Source: Macrostomum hystrix (lineage: Eukaryota; Platyhelminthes; Macrostomidae). From it: 64,000 bases of DNA. The stretch lies in the NCBI GenBank assembly GCA_950097015.1, contig CATNEN010000002.1, positions 3,782,001 through 3,846,000 of the forward strand, written 5' to 3'. Below the pieces are notes generated by a model. It was not told the DNA's origin, made no database searches, and saw only the letters and a program-made list of their open reading frames with translations. Both the position numbers and the translations under genes were made by a program. Shown one piece after another: positions 34,255 through 51,530 of this stretch (positions are counted from its first letter, which is position 1; each line of letters begins with the position of its first letter).

Positions 34255-34345
34255 GCAGCGTCCGACAAAGAATTACGCGATTAGGGCAGGCCACGGGAGT
34301 TCGATTCCCCGCTCGGCATGCAACAAACGTACTGTTTGGCCTTTC
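34255..34345 (+). mobile_element. tRNA-derived SINE fragment
   Basis: The segment acgcgattagggcaggccac followed by gggagttcgattccccgctc has a T-arm and B-box like a tRNA, but no intact acceptor stem. Probably a truncated SINE. Confidence 0.45.
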
Positions 34346-34905
34346 TAAACCTTTCCATTTGTTGCTATTAAGCAAGTTTATAGCTCGTTTAGTTTAAAGC
34401 TTTCATATTTTTATATATAATTTAACAGCAAGGGCAGAACTAAGCATGGCAAAACACAATGCGCGAAAAATGTGCAGACAGAGTGAGGGACAAAAGTACA
34501 TGTATCCATAGCTTCACAATGGCGAACTAATCTTACACGCTGCAAACATAAACGCAACTTACAGAACATTTGGACCTAACAAAGAGATAGAGAGGGAAGA
34601 TACACAGACGAATCGAAGCGGTTCTGGACAATGCAGCAAGGTTGAAAAAGAATTACGCTAACAAAATAAGACGCTTTTTATTGCGCTGTGGATCATTTAT
34701 AGGAACTGCAGGCGCTGTGCTATGAAATTGAGTTTGCATTGGTTAATTAAAATAGACCGCATGTACATTGGTATGCAGATTTTGTCATACGATCCTTGAA
34801 ACATGATTGTGCTTAAATTTTTGCTAATCTGAAATCGCCTCTCCTGGCAAAAAGGCTATGACTAAACATTTATTTGAGCTTTAAACAGTTTTTACCACTT
34901 CCAGT

Positions 34906-35215
34906 CACCTCGCTTGACGTTGAGTCATTTCTGCTGAGCTTTCTAACATTAAGCTACATGCCTACCACCCCAGACCTATACAGCTCCGATTTCACAGCCA
35001 CCTCACTCCGCAGTTATTTTCTGCCTAGCTTTCTACCCTTACGCTAGGCGCAGACCCACCCCAGACGTTCAAAACCACAACCACCTCACTCCGCTGTTAT
35101 TTTCTGCCCAGCTTTCAACCCTTACGCTAGGCGCAGACCCACCACCCCAGACGTTCAAAACCACAACCACCTCACTCCGCTGTTATTTTCTGCCCAGCTT
35201 TCAACCCTCTCTAGA
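34906..35215 (+). repeat. tandem repeat of about 84 bp
   Basis: Three to four copies of a unit of 83-86 bp marked by cacctcactccgctgttatt (starts near 34999, 35082 and 35168). The first copy is strongly diverged. This is the longest simple unit in the window. Confidence 0.85.
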
Positions 35216-36103
35216 CACACCACCTCAATTCTCTACTACAACTGTCTTATCTTTCTACCCATAGCTTTCTATGGAATTCTGATCATCCGAGAATAGGAAG
35301 TGTTTTTGTGAAGCGTTAAGAAGCGTGATGTGTCCGCGATAACAATTCAAAACGTGATTCACATACGCAAGGAAAAGGAAGGATGATCGCATGCTTTTTG
35401 GTAAAAAATAGAGATGCAGTTAAAAAATGAGATAGAAATAGAGATTTGTAACAAACTCTTGCACTAACAATTGCCGCGATGTTATCACATTTTGCAGATT
35501 GTAGAGAAAAAGTAAAACAAGATTAACAAAATCACAAATTAGAAGTGGTAATCAATTTAACGCAGATTTCGCAGATTCTTAACTGCGAGATGTACATGCA
35601 CACTGTACGCTCTGGCAATCACTCGCTTGTACAGTGCGGGGGTTGAACAATGCGGCCAACACAGACAGTTGCATGAGATTTATTATGCAAGTTGCGTTAC
35701 GACTGGATAGAATGAATGAAACTTAGGAAAAGGAAAGCTCAATTAAATACCCGCGTTCTAACTACTGAACATCTCTTGGCTGTGAGTAGTATAACACAGA
35801 CAACAAGTGATTTTTGTTTGCATTTTTACGATGTTGAACAGAAGCCTCACGTTGAAAAGCAGAATTAAAGAATGATAGAGGATGAGGCATTGCAAGCGAT
35901 CAAGATGTAAGAAGGTATTTTTTTATAAAAGCATCGGTAATTTAAGAGACATGAATTTGCATGAATTTCTCGTGGACTAGAACAAAAGCAGGTATTTTTT
36001 GCTTCTTCAATTATATATTCTAGTCATTTGATAATTCGAGTTTTTCATCACGAAAATAGAAAATCAAGCGCTTCTTTCCTCAACTAAAAAACTATAGGCG
36101 AAA

Positions 36104-40709
<4,606 letters not shown>

Positions 40710-40954
40710 GGCCTGGGAAAGTGGAAAAGCAATTGGAACTCTTTCAACAGTGGTGTGGATTTGATTGTAACCTGTTTTGGAATCAAATAGACGCTTTTAG
40801 CAAGGTGACAGATGCGATGGGAGACAGGGGAGAGGACGGGGGTGAGGGGACAGAGGAGAGAAGAGAGGGTAAAGAGGACTGTGGGGAGAGGAAAGAGGTG
40901 AGGGGAGGGAGGTAAGAGGAGAGGGGAGAGGAGAGTGGAGCGGGGACAGCGGAG

Positions 40955-41670
40955 AAGTGAGGGGAGAGGGGAGAGGGGAGAGGGAAGTGAGGACAGATGG
41001 GGTAGAGGGAGAGAGGACAGATGGGGTAGAGGGAGAGAGGACAGATGGGGTAGAGGGAGAGAGGACAGATGGGGTAGAGTGGAGAGAGGAAAGATGGGGT
41101 AGAGGGAGAGAGGACAGATGGGGTAGAGTGGAGAGAGGACAGATAAGGTAGAGTGGAGATAGGACAGATGGGGTGGAGTGGAGAGAGGACAGATGGGGTA
41201 GAGGGAGAGAGGACAAATGGGGTAGAGGGAGAGAGGACAGATGGGGTAGAGTGGAGAGAGGACAGATAAGGTAGAGTGGAGATAGGACAGATGGGGTGGA
41301 GTGGAGAGAGGACAGATGGGGTAGAGTGGAGATAGGACAGATGGGGTGGAGTGGAGAGAGGACAGATGGGGTAGAGGGAGAGAGGACAAATGGGGTGGAG
41401 TGGAGAGAGGACAGATGGGGTAGAGGGAGAGAGGACAAATGGGGTAGAGGGAGAGAGGACAGATGGGGTGGAGTGGAGAGAGGACAGATGGGGTAGAGGG
41501 AGAGAGGACAGATGGGGTAGAGGGAGAGAGGACAGATGGGGTAGAGTGGAGAGAGGACAGATAAGGTAGAGTGGAGATAGGACAGATGGGGTGGAGTGGA
41601 GAGAGGACAGATAAGGTAGAGTGGAGAGAGGACAGATAAGGTAGAGTGGAGAGAGGCAGAGTGGAGTGGA
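40955..41670 (-). repeat. 24/25-bp purine-rich minisatellite upstream of RGS exon 1
   Basis: About 29 units of gagggagagaggacagatgg plus ggta, or a one-base-longer gagtgg form, in the 5' flank or a 5'-UTR intron of the RGS gene. The strand transcribed with RGS is pyrimidine-rich. Confidence 0.92.
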
Positions 41671-41939
41671 CAGAGGACAAAAACCCAGACATGTGAAATC
41701 GAATCAGGTAGTCAGTGTCGGCAATACAGCCGAAATGTACGAGCTCGTATTTCCTGGAAAACGTTTCAATGTACTCAATATATGCAGTTCGACGCATAGC
41801 GGATAAACTTGGAGATTCAGATAGCAAAGCAGAAAATTGACAAGAAAGTAGAGAAAAACTAATTTAGGGACTTTATTTGTTCTGGCTTATAAAAGAAGGT
41901 TAATTACCATTAAATATTAGTCTCAGTGGGACTAGTCTA

Positions 41940-44900
41940 GTTGTGTGGGACACTGAACTGGGTGTCAGTGAGAACTGGGTGTCAGTGAGAACTGCAGGGT
42001 GTCAGTGAGAACTGGGTGTCAGTGAGAACTGCAGGGTGTCAGTGAGAACTGGGTGTCAGTGAGAACTGCAGGGTGTCAGTGAGAACTGGGTGTCAGTGAG
42101 AACTGCAGGGTGTCAGTGAGAACTGGGTGTCAGTGAGAACTGCAGGGTGTCAGTGAGAACTGGGTGTCAGTGAGAACTGCAGGGTGTCAGTGAGAACTGG
42201 GTGTCAGTGAGAACTGCAGGGTGTCAGTGAGAACTGGGTGTCAGTGAGAACTGCAGGGTGTCAGTGAGAACTGGGTGTCAGTGAGAACTGCAGGGTGTCA
42301 GTGAGAACTGGGTGTCAGTGAGAACTGCAGGGTGTCAGTGAGAACTGGGTGTCAGTGAGAACTGCAGGGTGTCAGTGAGAACTGGGTGTCAGTGAGAACT
42401 GTGTGTCAGTGAGAAGTGTGTGTCAGTGAGAAGTGTGTGTCAGTGAGTTCTGGGTGTCAGTGAGAACTGTGTGTCAGTGAGAACTGTGTGTCAGTGAGAA
42501 CTGCAGGGTGTCAGTGAGAACTGGGTGTCAGTGAGAACTGCAGGGTGTCAGTGAGAACTGGGTGTCAGTGAGAACTGCAGGGTGTCAGTGAGAACTGGGT
42601 GTCAGTGAGAACTGAAGGGTGTCAGTGAGAACTGGGTGTCAGTGAGAACTGCAGGGTGTCAGTGAGAACTGGGTGTCAGTGAGAACTGTGTGTCAGTGAG
42701 AACTGGGTGTCAGTGAGAACTGTGTGTCAGTGAGAACTGGGTGTCAGTGAGAACTGTGTGTCAGTGAGAACTGGGTGTCAGTGAGAACTGGGTGTCAGTG
42801 AGAACTGGGTGTCAGTGAGAACTGGGTGTCAGTGAGAACTGGGTGTCAGTGAGAACTGGGTGTCAGTGAGAACTGGGTGTCAGTGAGAACTGGGTGTCAA
42901 TGAGAACTGGGTGTCAATGAGAACTGGGTGTCAGTGAGAACTGGGTGTCAGTGAGAACTGGGTGTCAGTGAGAACTGGGTGTCAGTGAGAACTGGGTGTC
43001 AGTGAGAACTGGGTGTCAGTGAGAACTGGGTGTCAGTGAGAACTTGGTGTCAGTGAGAACTTGGTGTCAGTGAGAACTTGGTGTCAGTGAGAACTTGGTG
43101 TCAGTGAGAACTGGGTGTCAGTGAGAACTGGGTGTCAGTGAGAACTGCAGGGTGTCAGTGAGAACTGGGTGTCAGTGAGAACTGCAGGGTGTCAGTGAGA
43201 ACTGGGTGTCAGTGAGAACTGCAGGGTGTCAGTGAGAACTGGGTGTCAGTGAGAACTGCAGGGTGTCAGTGAGAACTGGGTGTCAGTGAGAACTGCAGGG
43301 TGTCAGTGAGAACTGGGTGTCAGTGAGAACTGTGTGTCAGTGAGAAGTGTGTGTCAGTGAGAAGTGTGTGTCAGTGAGTTCTGGGTGTCAGTGAGAACTG
43401 TGTGTCAGTGAGAACTGGGTGTCAGTAAGAACTGGGTGTCAGTGAGAACTGGGTGTCAGTGAGAACTGGGTGTCAGTGAGAACTGGGTGTCAGTGAGAAC
43501 TGTGTGTCAGTGAGAACTGGGTGTCAGTGAGAACTGGGTGTCAGTGAGAACTGGGTGTCAGTGAGAACTGGGTGTCAATGAGAACTGGGTGTCAGTGAGA
43601 ACTGTGTGTCAGTGAGAACTGGGTGTCAGTGAGAACTGGGTGTCAGTGAGAACTGGGTGTCAGTGAGAACTGGGTGTCAGTGAGAACTGGGTGTCAGTGA
43701 GAACTGGGTGTCAGTGAGAACTTGGTGTCAGTGAGAACTTGGTGTCAGTGAGAACTGGGTGTCAGTGAGAACTGGGTGTCAGTGAGAACTGGGTGTCAGT
43801 GAGAACTGGGTGTCAGTGAGAACTGGGTGTCAGTGAGAACTGCAGGGTGTCAGTGAGAACTGGGTATCAGTGAGAACTGGGTGTCAGTGAGAACTGGGTG
43901 TCAGTGAGAACTGGGTGTCAGTGAGAACTGGGTGTCAGTGAGAACTGGGTGTCAGTGAGAACTGCAGGGTGTCAGTGAGAACTGGGTGTCAGTGAGAACT
44001 GCAGGGTGTCAGTGAGAACTGGGTGTCAGTGAGAAGTGCAGGGTGTCAGTGAGAACTGGGTGTCAGTGAGAACTGCAGGGTGTCAGTGAGAACTGGGTGT
44101 CAGTGAGAACTGCAGGGTGTCAGTGAGAACTGGATGTCAGTGAGAACTGCAGGGTGTCAGTGAGAACTGGGTGTCAGTGAGAACTGCAGGGTGTCAGTGA
44201 GAACTGGGTGTCAGTGAGAACTGGGTGTCAGTGAGAACTGGGTGTCAGTGAGAACTGCAGGGTGTCAGTGAGAACTGGGTGTCAGTGAGAACTGCAGGGT
44301 GTCAGTGAGAACTGGATGTCAGTGAGAACTGCAGGGTGTCAGTGAGAACTGGGTGTCAGTGAGAACTGCAGGGTGTCAGTGAGAACTGGGTGTCAGTGAG
44401 AACTGCAGGGTGTCAGTGAGAACTGGGTGTCAGTGAGAACTGAAGGGTGTCAGTGAGAACTGGGTGTCAGTGAGAACTGCAGGGTGTCAGTGAGAACTGG
44501 GTGTCAGTGAGAACTGTGTGTCAGTGAGAACTGGGTGTCAGTGAGAACTGGGTGTCAGTGAGAACTGGGTGTCAGTGAGAACTGGGTGTCAGTGAGAACT
44601 GGGTGTCAATGAGAACTGGGTGTCAATGAGAACTGGGTGTCAGTGAGAACTGGGTGTCAGTGAGAACTGGGTGTCAGTGAGAACTGGGTGTCAGTGAGAA
44701 CTGGGTGTCAGTGAGAACTGGGTGTCAGTGAGAACTGGGTGTCAGTGAGAACTTGGTGTCAGTGAGAACTTGGTGTCAGTGAGAACTTGGTGTCAGTGAG
44801 AACTTGGTGTCAGTGAGAACTGGGTGTCAGTGAGAACTGGGTGTCAGTGAGAACTGCAGGGTGTCAGTGAGAACTGGGTGTCAGTGAGAACTGCAGGGTG

Positions 44901-46812
44901 TCAGTGAGAACTGGGTGTCAGTGAGAACTGCAGGGTGTCAGTGAGAACTGGGTGTCAGTGAGAACTGCAGGGTGTCAGTGAGAACTGGGTGTCAGTGAGA
45001 ACTGCAGGGTGTCAGTGAGAACTGGGTGTCAGTGAGAACTGTGTGTCAGTGAGAAGTGTGTGTCAGTGAGAAGTGTGTGTCAGTGAGTTCTGGGTGTCAG
45101 TGAGAACTGTGTGTCAGTGAGAACTGGGTGTCAGTAAGAACTGGGTGTCAGTGAGAACTGGGTGTCAGTGAGAACTGGGTGTCAGTGAGAACTGGGTGTC
45201 AGTGAGAACTGTGTGTCAGTGAGAACTGGGTGTCAGTGAGAACTGGGTGTCAGTGAGAACTGGGTGTCAGTGAGAACTGGGTGTCAATGAGAACTGGGTG
45301 TCAGTGAGAACTGTGTGTCAGTGAGAACTGGGTGTCAGTGAGAACTGGGTGTCAGTGAGAACTGGGTGTCAGTGAGAACTGGGTGTCAGTGAGAACTGGG
45401 TGTCAGTGAGAACTGGGTGTCAGTGAGAACTTGGTGTCAGTGAGAACTTGGTGTCAGTGAGAACTTGGTGTCAGTGAGAACTGGGTGTCAGTGAGAACTG
45501 GGTGTCAGTGAGAACTGGGTGTCAGTGAGAACTGGGTGTCAGTGAGAACTGCAGGGTGTCAGTGAGAACTGGGTGTCAGTGAGAACTGGGTGTCAGTGAG
45601 AACTGGGTGTCAGTGAGAACTGGGTGTCAGTGAGAACTGGGTGTCAGTGAGAACTGGGTGTCAGTGAGAACTTGGTGTCAGTGAGAACTTGGTGTCAGTG
45701 AGAACTTGGTGTCAGTGAGAACTTGGTGTCAGTGAGAACTGGGTGTCAGTGAGAACTGGGTGTCAGTGAGAACTGCAGGGTGTCAGTGAGAACTGGGTGT
45801 CAGTGAGAACTGCAGGGTGTCAGTGAGAACTGGGTGTCAGTGAGAACTGCAGGGTGTCAGTGAGAACTGCAGGGTGTCAGTGAGAACTGGGTGTCAGTGA
45901 GAACTGCAGGGTGTCAGTGAGAACTGGGTGTCAGTGAGAACTGCAGGGTGTCAGTGAGAACTGGGTGTCAGTGAGAACTGTGTGTCAGTGAGAAGTGTGT
46001 GTCAGTGAGAAGTGTGTGTCAGTGAGTTCTGGGTGTCAGTGAGAACTGTGTGTCAGTGAGAACTGGGTGTCAGTAAGAACTGGGTGTCAGTGAGAACTGG
46101 GTGTCAGTGAGAACTGGGTGTCAGTGAGAACTGGGTGTCAGTGAGAACTGTGTGTCAGTGAGAACTGGGTGTCAGTGAGAACTGGGTGTCAGTGAGAACT
46201 GGGTGTCCGTGAGAACTTTGTGTCAGTGAGAACTGGGTGTCAGTGAGAACTGGGTGTCAGTGAGAACTGTGTGTCAGTGAGAACTGGGTGTCAGTGAGAA
46301 CTGGGTGTCAGTGAGAACTGGGTGTCAGTGAGAACTGGGTGTCAGTGAGAACTGGGTGTCAGTGAGAACTGGGTGTCAGTGAGAACTGGGTGTCAGTGAG
46401 AACTTGGTGTCAGTGAGAACTTGGTGTCAGTGAGAACTTGGTGTCAGTGAGAACTTGGTGTCAGTGAGAACTGGGTGTCAGTGAGAACTGAGTGTCAGTG
46501 AGAACTGGGTGTCAATGAGAACTGGGTGTCAGTGAGAACTGGGTGTCAGTGAGAACTGGGTGTCAGTGAGAACTGGGTGTCAGTGAGAACTGGGTGTCAG
46601 TGAGAACTGGGTGTCAGTGAGAACTTGGTGTCAGTGAGAACTTGGTGTCAGTGAGAACTTGGTGTCAGTGAGAACTTGGTGTCAGTGAGAACTGGGTGTC
46701 AGTGAGAACTGGGTGTCAGTGAGAACTGGGTGTCAGTGAGATCTGGGTGTCAGTGAGAACTGAGTGTCAGTGAGAACTGGGTGTCAGTGAGAACCGGGTG
46801 TCAGTGAGAAGT
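41940..46812 (+). repeat. large 17/20-bp satellite array
   Basis: About 4.9 kb of 17-bp units gagaactgggtgtcagt alternating in blocks with 20-bp units gagaactgcagggtgtcagt. Rare variants recur at fixed spacing: cagtaag at 43423, 45132 and 46071 (1709 and 939 bp apart), and gagttctggg at 42445, 43376, 45085 and about 46024. This shows higher-order duplication. Confidence 0.97.
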
Positions 46813-47704
46813 TAGATTAGTTTAGATAAAGTTAGGTTAGATGAAAATGTACTGTGAATGGCACAGGATCTGTCATATTAACCCAGTGTGAATGGGTCAT
46901 GTGTCAGTGACTTGTATATTGCCTGTCTGTTAAGCATGTGAGTTGTGCTAGGGGTCAGATAGAGGGCGTCATGTCACTGTCAGTGAGTGGATTAAGATCC
47001 TTTGAAATTGAGCTACATGCAGCTACTGCAGGGTGTGGGCTAATAGATGGAATATTGTTCTGAAGCGGCTTAGAAATCGGATTAACTGTCAAGTCAGGGG
47101 GGGGCTGATTCTGCTTTTGCTCGGTAAGAGAAGCTGGCCATATGAGAAAGCATAGGCTCGACTGTTCGCATGATTAAATTTTTCATCCAAAGGCCTGAAA
47201 ATGGCTGAGGATTTCTAACGCACAGACAGTGGGGGAAAGAGTGGGTGGGGAAGTGGCGAGAGAAGCAACAGCAGCAGCAGCTACGGGCAGTTGCTTCGAA
47301 TAAAGAAACTAGAAGGTACGATTCAGTTGTCAGGCAGAAAGAGATTGAGTCTGTCTTTAAATAAGATCCCTGACTGATTTTTAATCCAAGCACGAAGTAA
47401 ATTTTCATCTACTAAACAATTACTTATTTTTCGCGACAATAAAACTGCTCGCAACTGTTCTATTAATTATTTTTGTGCGTGGAAATAAAACTGCTAAACA
47501 ACTGCTATTGATTGAAATAATTAAGTATGACTGTCTGCAGATTCTTTTAGCTTTTTAAAGTAACTACTTGCTATTAGTGCACTTTGGGGTGACTATTTGC
47601 TTACCTTAACAGCAAGTTCTCACTGACACCCAGTTCTGACTATTTGTCACCCATACCCCAGCGGGCCGACATTTTTGTTAAATTGTATAATTTCTTTCGA
47701 ATGA
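46813..47704. other. non-repetitive island inside the large satellite
   Basis: About 890 bp of unique sequence with no supported gene. Near its right end (about 47613-47638) a short stretch is the reverse complement of the array unit, facing the forward array that resumes at about 47707. Confidence 0.6.
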
Positions 47705-48832
47705 ATGAACTGGGTGTCAGTGAGAACTGGGTGTCAGTGAGAACTGGGTGTCAGTCAGAACTGGGTATCCGTGAGAACTGTGTGTCAGTGGAACTGGTCG
47801 TCAGTGAGAACTTGGTGTCAGTGAGAACTGGGTGTCAGTGAGAACTGGATGTCAGTGAGAACTGGGTGTCAGTGAGAACTGGGTGTCAGTGAGAACTGGG
47901 TGTCCGTGAGAACTGGGTGTCAGTCAGAACTGGGTATCCGTGAGAACTGTGTGTCAGTGAGAACTGGTCGTCAGTGAGAACTTGGTGTCAGTGAGAACTG
48001 GGTGTCAGTGAGAACTGGGTGTCAGTGAGAACTGGGTGTCCGTGAGAACTTTGTGTCAGTGAGAACTGGGTGTCAGTGAGAACTGGGTGTCAGTGAGAAC
48101 TGTGTGTCAGTGAGAACTGGGTGTCAGTGAGAACTGGGTGTCAGTGAGAACTGGGTGTCAGTGAGAACTGGGTGTCAGTGAGAACTGGGTGTCAGTGAGA
48201 ACTGGGTGTCAGTGAGAACTGGGTGTCAGTGAGAACTGGGTGTCAGTGAGAACTGGGTGTCAGTGAGAACTGGGTGTCAGTGAGAACTGGGTGTCAGTGA
48301 GAACTGGGTGTCAGTGAGAACTGGGTGTCAGTGAGAACTGGGTGTCAGTGAGAACTGCAGGGTGTCAGTGAGAACTGGGTGTCAGTGAGAACTGCAGGGT
48401 GTCAGTGAGAACTGGGTGTCAGTGAGAACTGCAGGGTGTCAGTGAGAACTGGGTGTCAGTGAGAAGTGTGTGTCAGTGAGAAGTGTGTGTCAGTGAGTTC
48501 TGGGTGTCAGTGAGAACTGTGTGTCAGTGAGAACTGGGTGTCAGTGAGAACTGGGTGTCAGTGAGAACTGGGTGTCAGTGAGAACTGGGTGTCAGTGAGA
48601 ACTGGGTGTCAGTGAGAACTGGGTGTCAGTGAGAACTAGGTGTCAGTGAGAACTGGGTGTCAGTGAGAACTGGGTGTCAGTGAGAACTGGGTGTCAGTGA
48701 GAACTGGGTGTCAGTGAGAACTGGGTGTCAGTGAGAACTGGGTGTCAGTGAGAACTGGGTGTCAGTGAGAACTGGGTGTCAGTGAGAACTGGGTGTCAGT
48801 GAGAACTGGGTGTCAGTGAGAACTGGGTGTCG
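47705..48832 (+). repeat. 17/20-bp satellite array, second block
   Basis: The same unit and orientation as 41940-46812, with more variants (gtccgtgag, gtcagtcag) at its left end. It includes one copy of the gagttctggg marker at 48495. Confidence 0.96.
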
Positions 48833-48849
48833 TTTTATACATTACTAAG

Positions 48850-49083
48850 TCAGTCAGGGCGGGAATTCCAAGCAAGCCAGCAGCACATGGCTAACTCACC
48901 AGCAGAAGTGGGGTTTAGTCGCGGCAGTGTGTTCAATGACAGTTGGCTCAGTAAAGCAGTGGCGTCAACATAGGTCCTACATGGTCGCCATTTCGTCCAG
49001 AATTTGTTCCACAGTTGCTGCACCTGATCCTGTCTATGGCTAAACTGCCGATTCCCCTGATAAATATTAAGGTGTGACTTCAA
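48850..49083 (-). pseudogene. possible retroelement pol remnant
   Basis: A minus-strand frame contains QVQQLWNKFWTKWR, resembling the Trp-rich C-terminal region that follows integrase in BEL/Pao elements. There is no start, no other pol domain and no LTR nearby. The resemblance is from memory and weak; it may be chance. Confidence 0.25.
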
Positions 49084-49971
49084 CTTGCCCTGCAGTTAAG
49101 ATGCTCGATGTGACAGCTTTAATAGTGCGGCATTTGCTTCAACTAAAGAAAAATTGGATAAGAAAAAGAGTTTGGGGTTGAGGAAGCAAAATTTGGGAAT
49201 AGAATGTTTCTGGCTGAAAGAGGAGAGGGGGAGAGGAGCAGTGCCTGAAGGCTGGGGTGGCTGTACTGCTCCTCGCAGAAACGGGCAGGCGAAGCGCAAC
49301 TCCCTTCGCCCTGAGCCTCAGCGCGTCCGTCCATTCATCATCCTTCGCGGCACAGCCCGCGGCGGCCTTGGTTGGGGTGGCTGTCCTGGGATCCTTCTGC
49401 CCCGCTTCTACCCTTGTATCCCACTTCGTCTCTTCCCACTGGGTGTCAGCTGGTCTCCCCCCTACCCTTCTGTCGCAATGCCGGCATTATAATTGTGGGT
49501 TCGGCTGTACAGTCACTGAAACCGACGTAAAGCACTCCTGGGCGACAACCCCAAGTCCTATGTAAACCTCCCTAGATCCCCACCAGACAGTCTGCAACCA
49601 ACTGTAGACTTTAAGCCCTCTCCCGCTCCTCGTTTTTCTCATCTCGCCTCAATCCCAATCGCGAGCCCTCGGCCCTCATAGCCGCGGGTGGGCACTCCCG
49701 CACGCCTGGTCGAAAAGCGGAGTTTGGGAAGGCCAGTGAAGGAATGACGCCCTCGCTACTTAGGGCGGGTGGGTCTCAGGTTCAAGACCCGGCCAGCCCT
49801 GTCGTCGCCTCCCCAATCCCCCCCCTCCCAGTCGCCAACCCCTCAGCACACAACAAACCGCCTGCAGCTTCTGTCTCCTCCTCTGTCTCTGCTTCCACTG
49901 TGTTTTTAGACATCTTTCTCCCTTACCGATGGCCCAACAGTGTCTACACGGGCTCACTTTCAATTCAAGCT

Positions 49972-50008
<37 letters not shown>

Positions 50009-50271
50009 TGCTCTCTTCATTCTCGTCTGCTCGAGAAGAGACGCCGCCTTGACATCCAGCAGCCGAAGTGCTTTTGTCTCCCCCCGAGAGTGCAGGCTGA
50101 AGAATTCGCCCAAGCAGCTCTTCATTTTCCCTTTTTTAATCAGTAGGTCCCGAGTCCTACTCGCTCCCTTATCTCCCAGCCCGATGCTAACTAAGAGATT
50201 TGCACTTTCTAAACTGGCTCACAATGTCACAGCCTGCAGCAGGAAAATCATTTTAGAACCTTCTGCCTCTA
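49084..50271. other. GC-richer sequence with no supported gene
   Basis: About 1.2 kb. The phrase ggttcaagacc near 49780 resembles a tRNA B box, and (CTG)n at about 49973-50010 is a trinucleotide run. Several overlapping open frames lack splice or family support. Perhaps an old dispersed repeat. Confidence 0.35.
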
Positions 50272-50725
50272 TCAATCTCAGTGTCGAATCTCTCTCTATC
50301 AATCTCAGGGTGTCGAATCTCTCTCTATCAATCTCAGGGTGTCGAATCTCTCTCTATCAATCTCAGGGTGTCGAATCTCTCTCTATCAATCTCAGGGTGT
50401 CGAATCTCTCTCTATCAATCTCAGGGTGTCTAATCTCTCTCTATCAATCTCAGGGTGTGACGAATCTCACTATCAATCTCAGGGTGTGACGAATCTCACT
50501 ATCAATCTCAGGGTGTGTCGAATCTCACTATCAATCTCAGGGTGTGTCGAATCTCACTATCAATCTCAGGGTGTGACGAATCTCACTATCAATCTCAGGG
50601 TGTGACGAATCTCACTATCAATCTCAGGGTGTGACGAATCTCACTATCAATCTCAGGGTGTGACGAATCTCACTATCAATCTCAGGGTGTGTCGAATCTC
50701 ACTATCAATCTCAGGGTGTGACGAA
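50272..50725 (+). repeat. 27/29-bp minisatellite
   Basis: About 16 units based on tatcaatctcagggtgt. The left part has 27-bp units (tctctc form) and the right part 29-bp units (tctcac with tgacgaa or tgtcgaa). Confidence 0.93.
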
Positions 50726-51169
50726 TCTCTCTTCATGAGTCTTAATTTTTTGAATCTCCAGTCTTACAAAATTTTCAATAAATCAATATATAAATAAAAC
50801 TATATCAATACATTATTTCATGTCGGCCTTCCGTATTTTTCCATATAACCACAGGTGCTAGGTCTAAAAGCCCCAGTGAAGGGAGTGACCTGGCAGAGGC
50901 TGTTGTTTATTCATGCAGTTGAATTCCTCATGTTTACACCACAGCCTATCGTCTTCCTCTGCCTCCATTGTCTCTCAGTCTTCTTCTCTCTCTCATCCTT
51001 GATGACGGATCCACCGCAAATTCAGTTTGAATTGCTTCAGCTGAAGCAGCGGCGCTGCAAAACTGGCATTTTCTGACATGGGATATTATACATATATAGT
51101 TCTTTGCCTGTTTGCATTCCGTTAGTTTTTTATGGGAAAACTAAAAGTACATCCTAAGATCGTAGATAG
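50726..51169. other. unique sequence
   Basis: About 440 bp between arrays, nothing recognisable. Confidence 0.35.
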
Positions 51170-51530
51170 AGAGGTGAGAAGGAGAGAGGGAGAAGAGGAG
51201 GGGTAAGGAGAGGGAGAAAGAGAGAAAAGGAGAGGGGGGAAGGAGAGGGAAAGAATGAGAGGGGGAGAAGGGGAGGGGAGAAGGAGAGGGGGAGAAAAGG
51301 AAGGGGAGAAAGAGAGGGGAGAAGGAGAGGGGAGAAATAGAGGGGAGAAGGAGAGGGGAGAAGGAGAGGGGAGAAGGGGAGGGGAGAAGGAGAGGGGGAG
51401 AAAAGGAAGGAGAGTGGGAGAATGAGAGGGGGAGAAGGGGAGGGGAGAAAGAGAGGGGAGAAGGAGAGGGGAGAAATAGAGGGGAGATGGAGAGGGGAGA
51501 AACAGAGGGGGAGAATGAGAGGGAGAAAAA
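51170..51530 (+). repeat. purine-rich low-complexity tract
   Basis: About 360 bp of nearly pure A/G (gagaaggagagggga), an irregular period near 12-13 bp. Blocks such as gggagaaagagaggggagaa recur. Confidence 0.9.

Larger units (their letters stand above)
33917..36103. other. intergenic region between convergent NUDT2 and RGS
   Basis: About 2.2 kb shared by the 3' ends of two genes. It holds a SINE-like segment and an 84-bp tandem repeat (listed separately). TTTATT at 35679-35684 reads AATAAA on the minus strand and could end the RGS transcript. No gene is seen. Confidence 0.45.
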
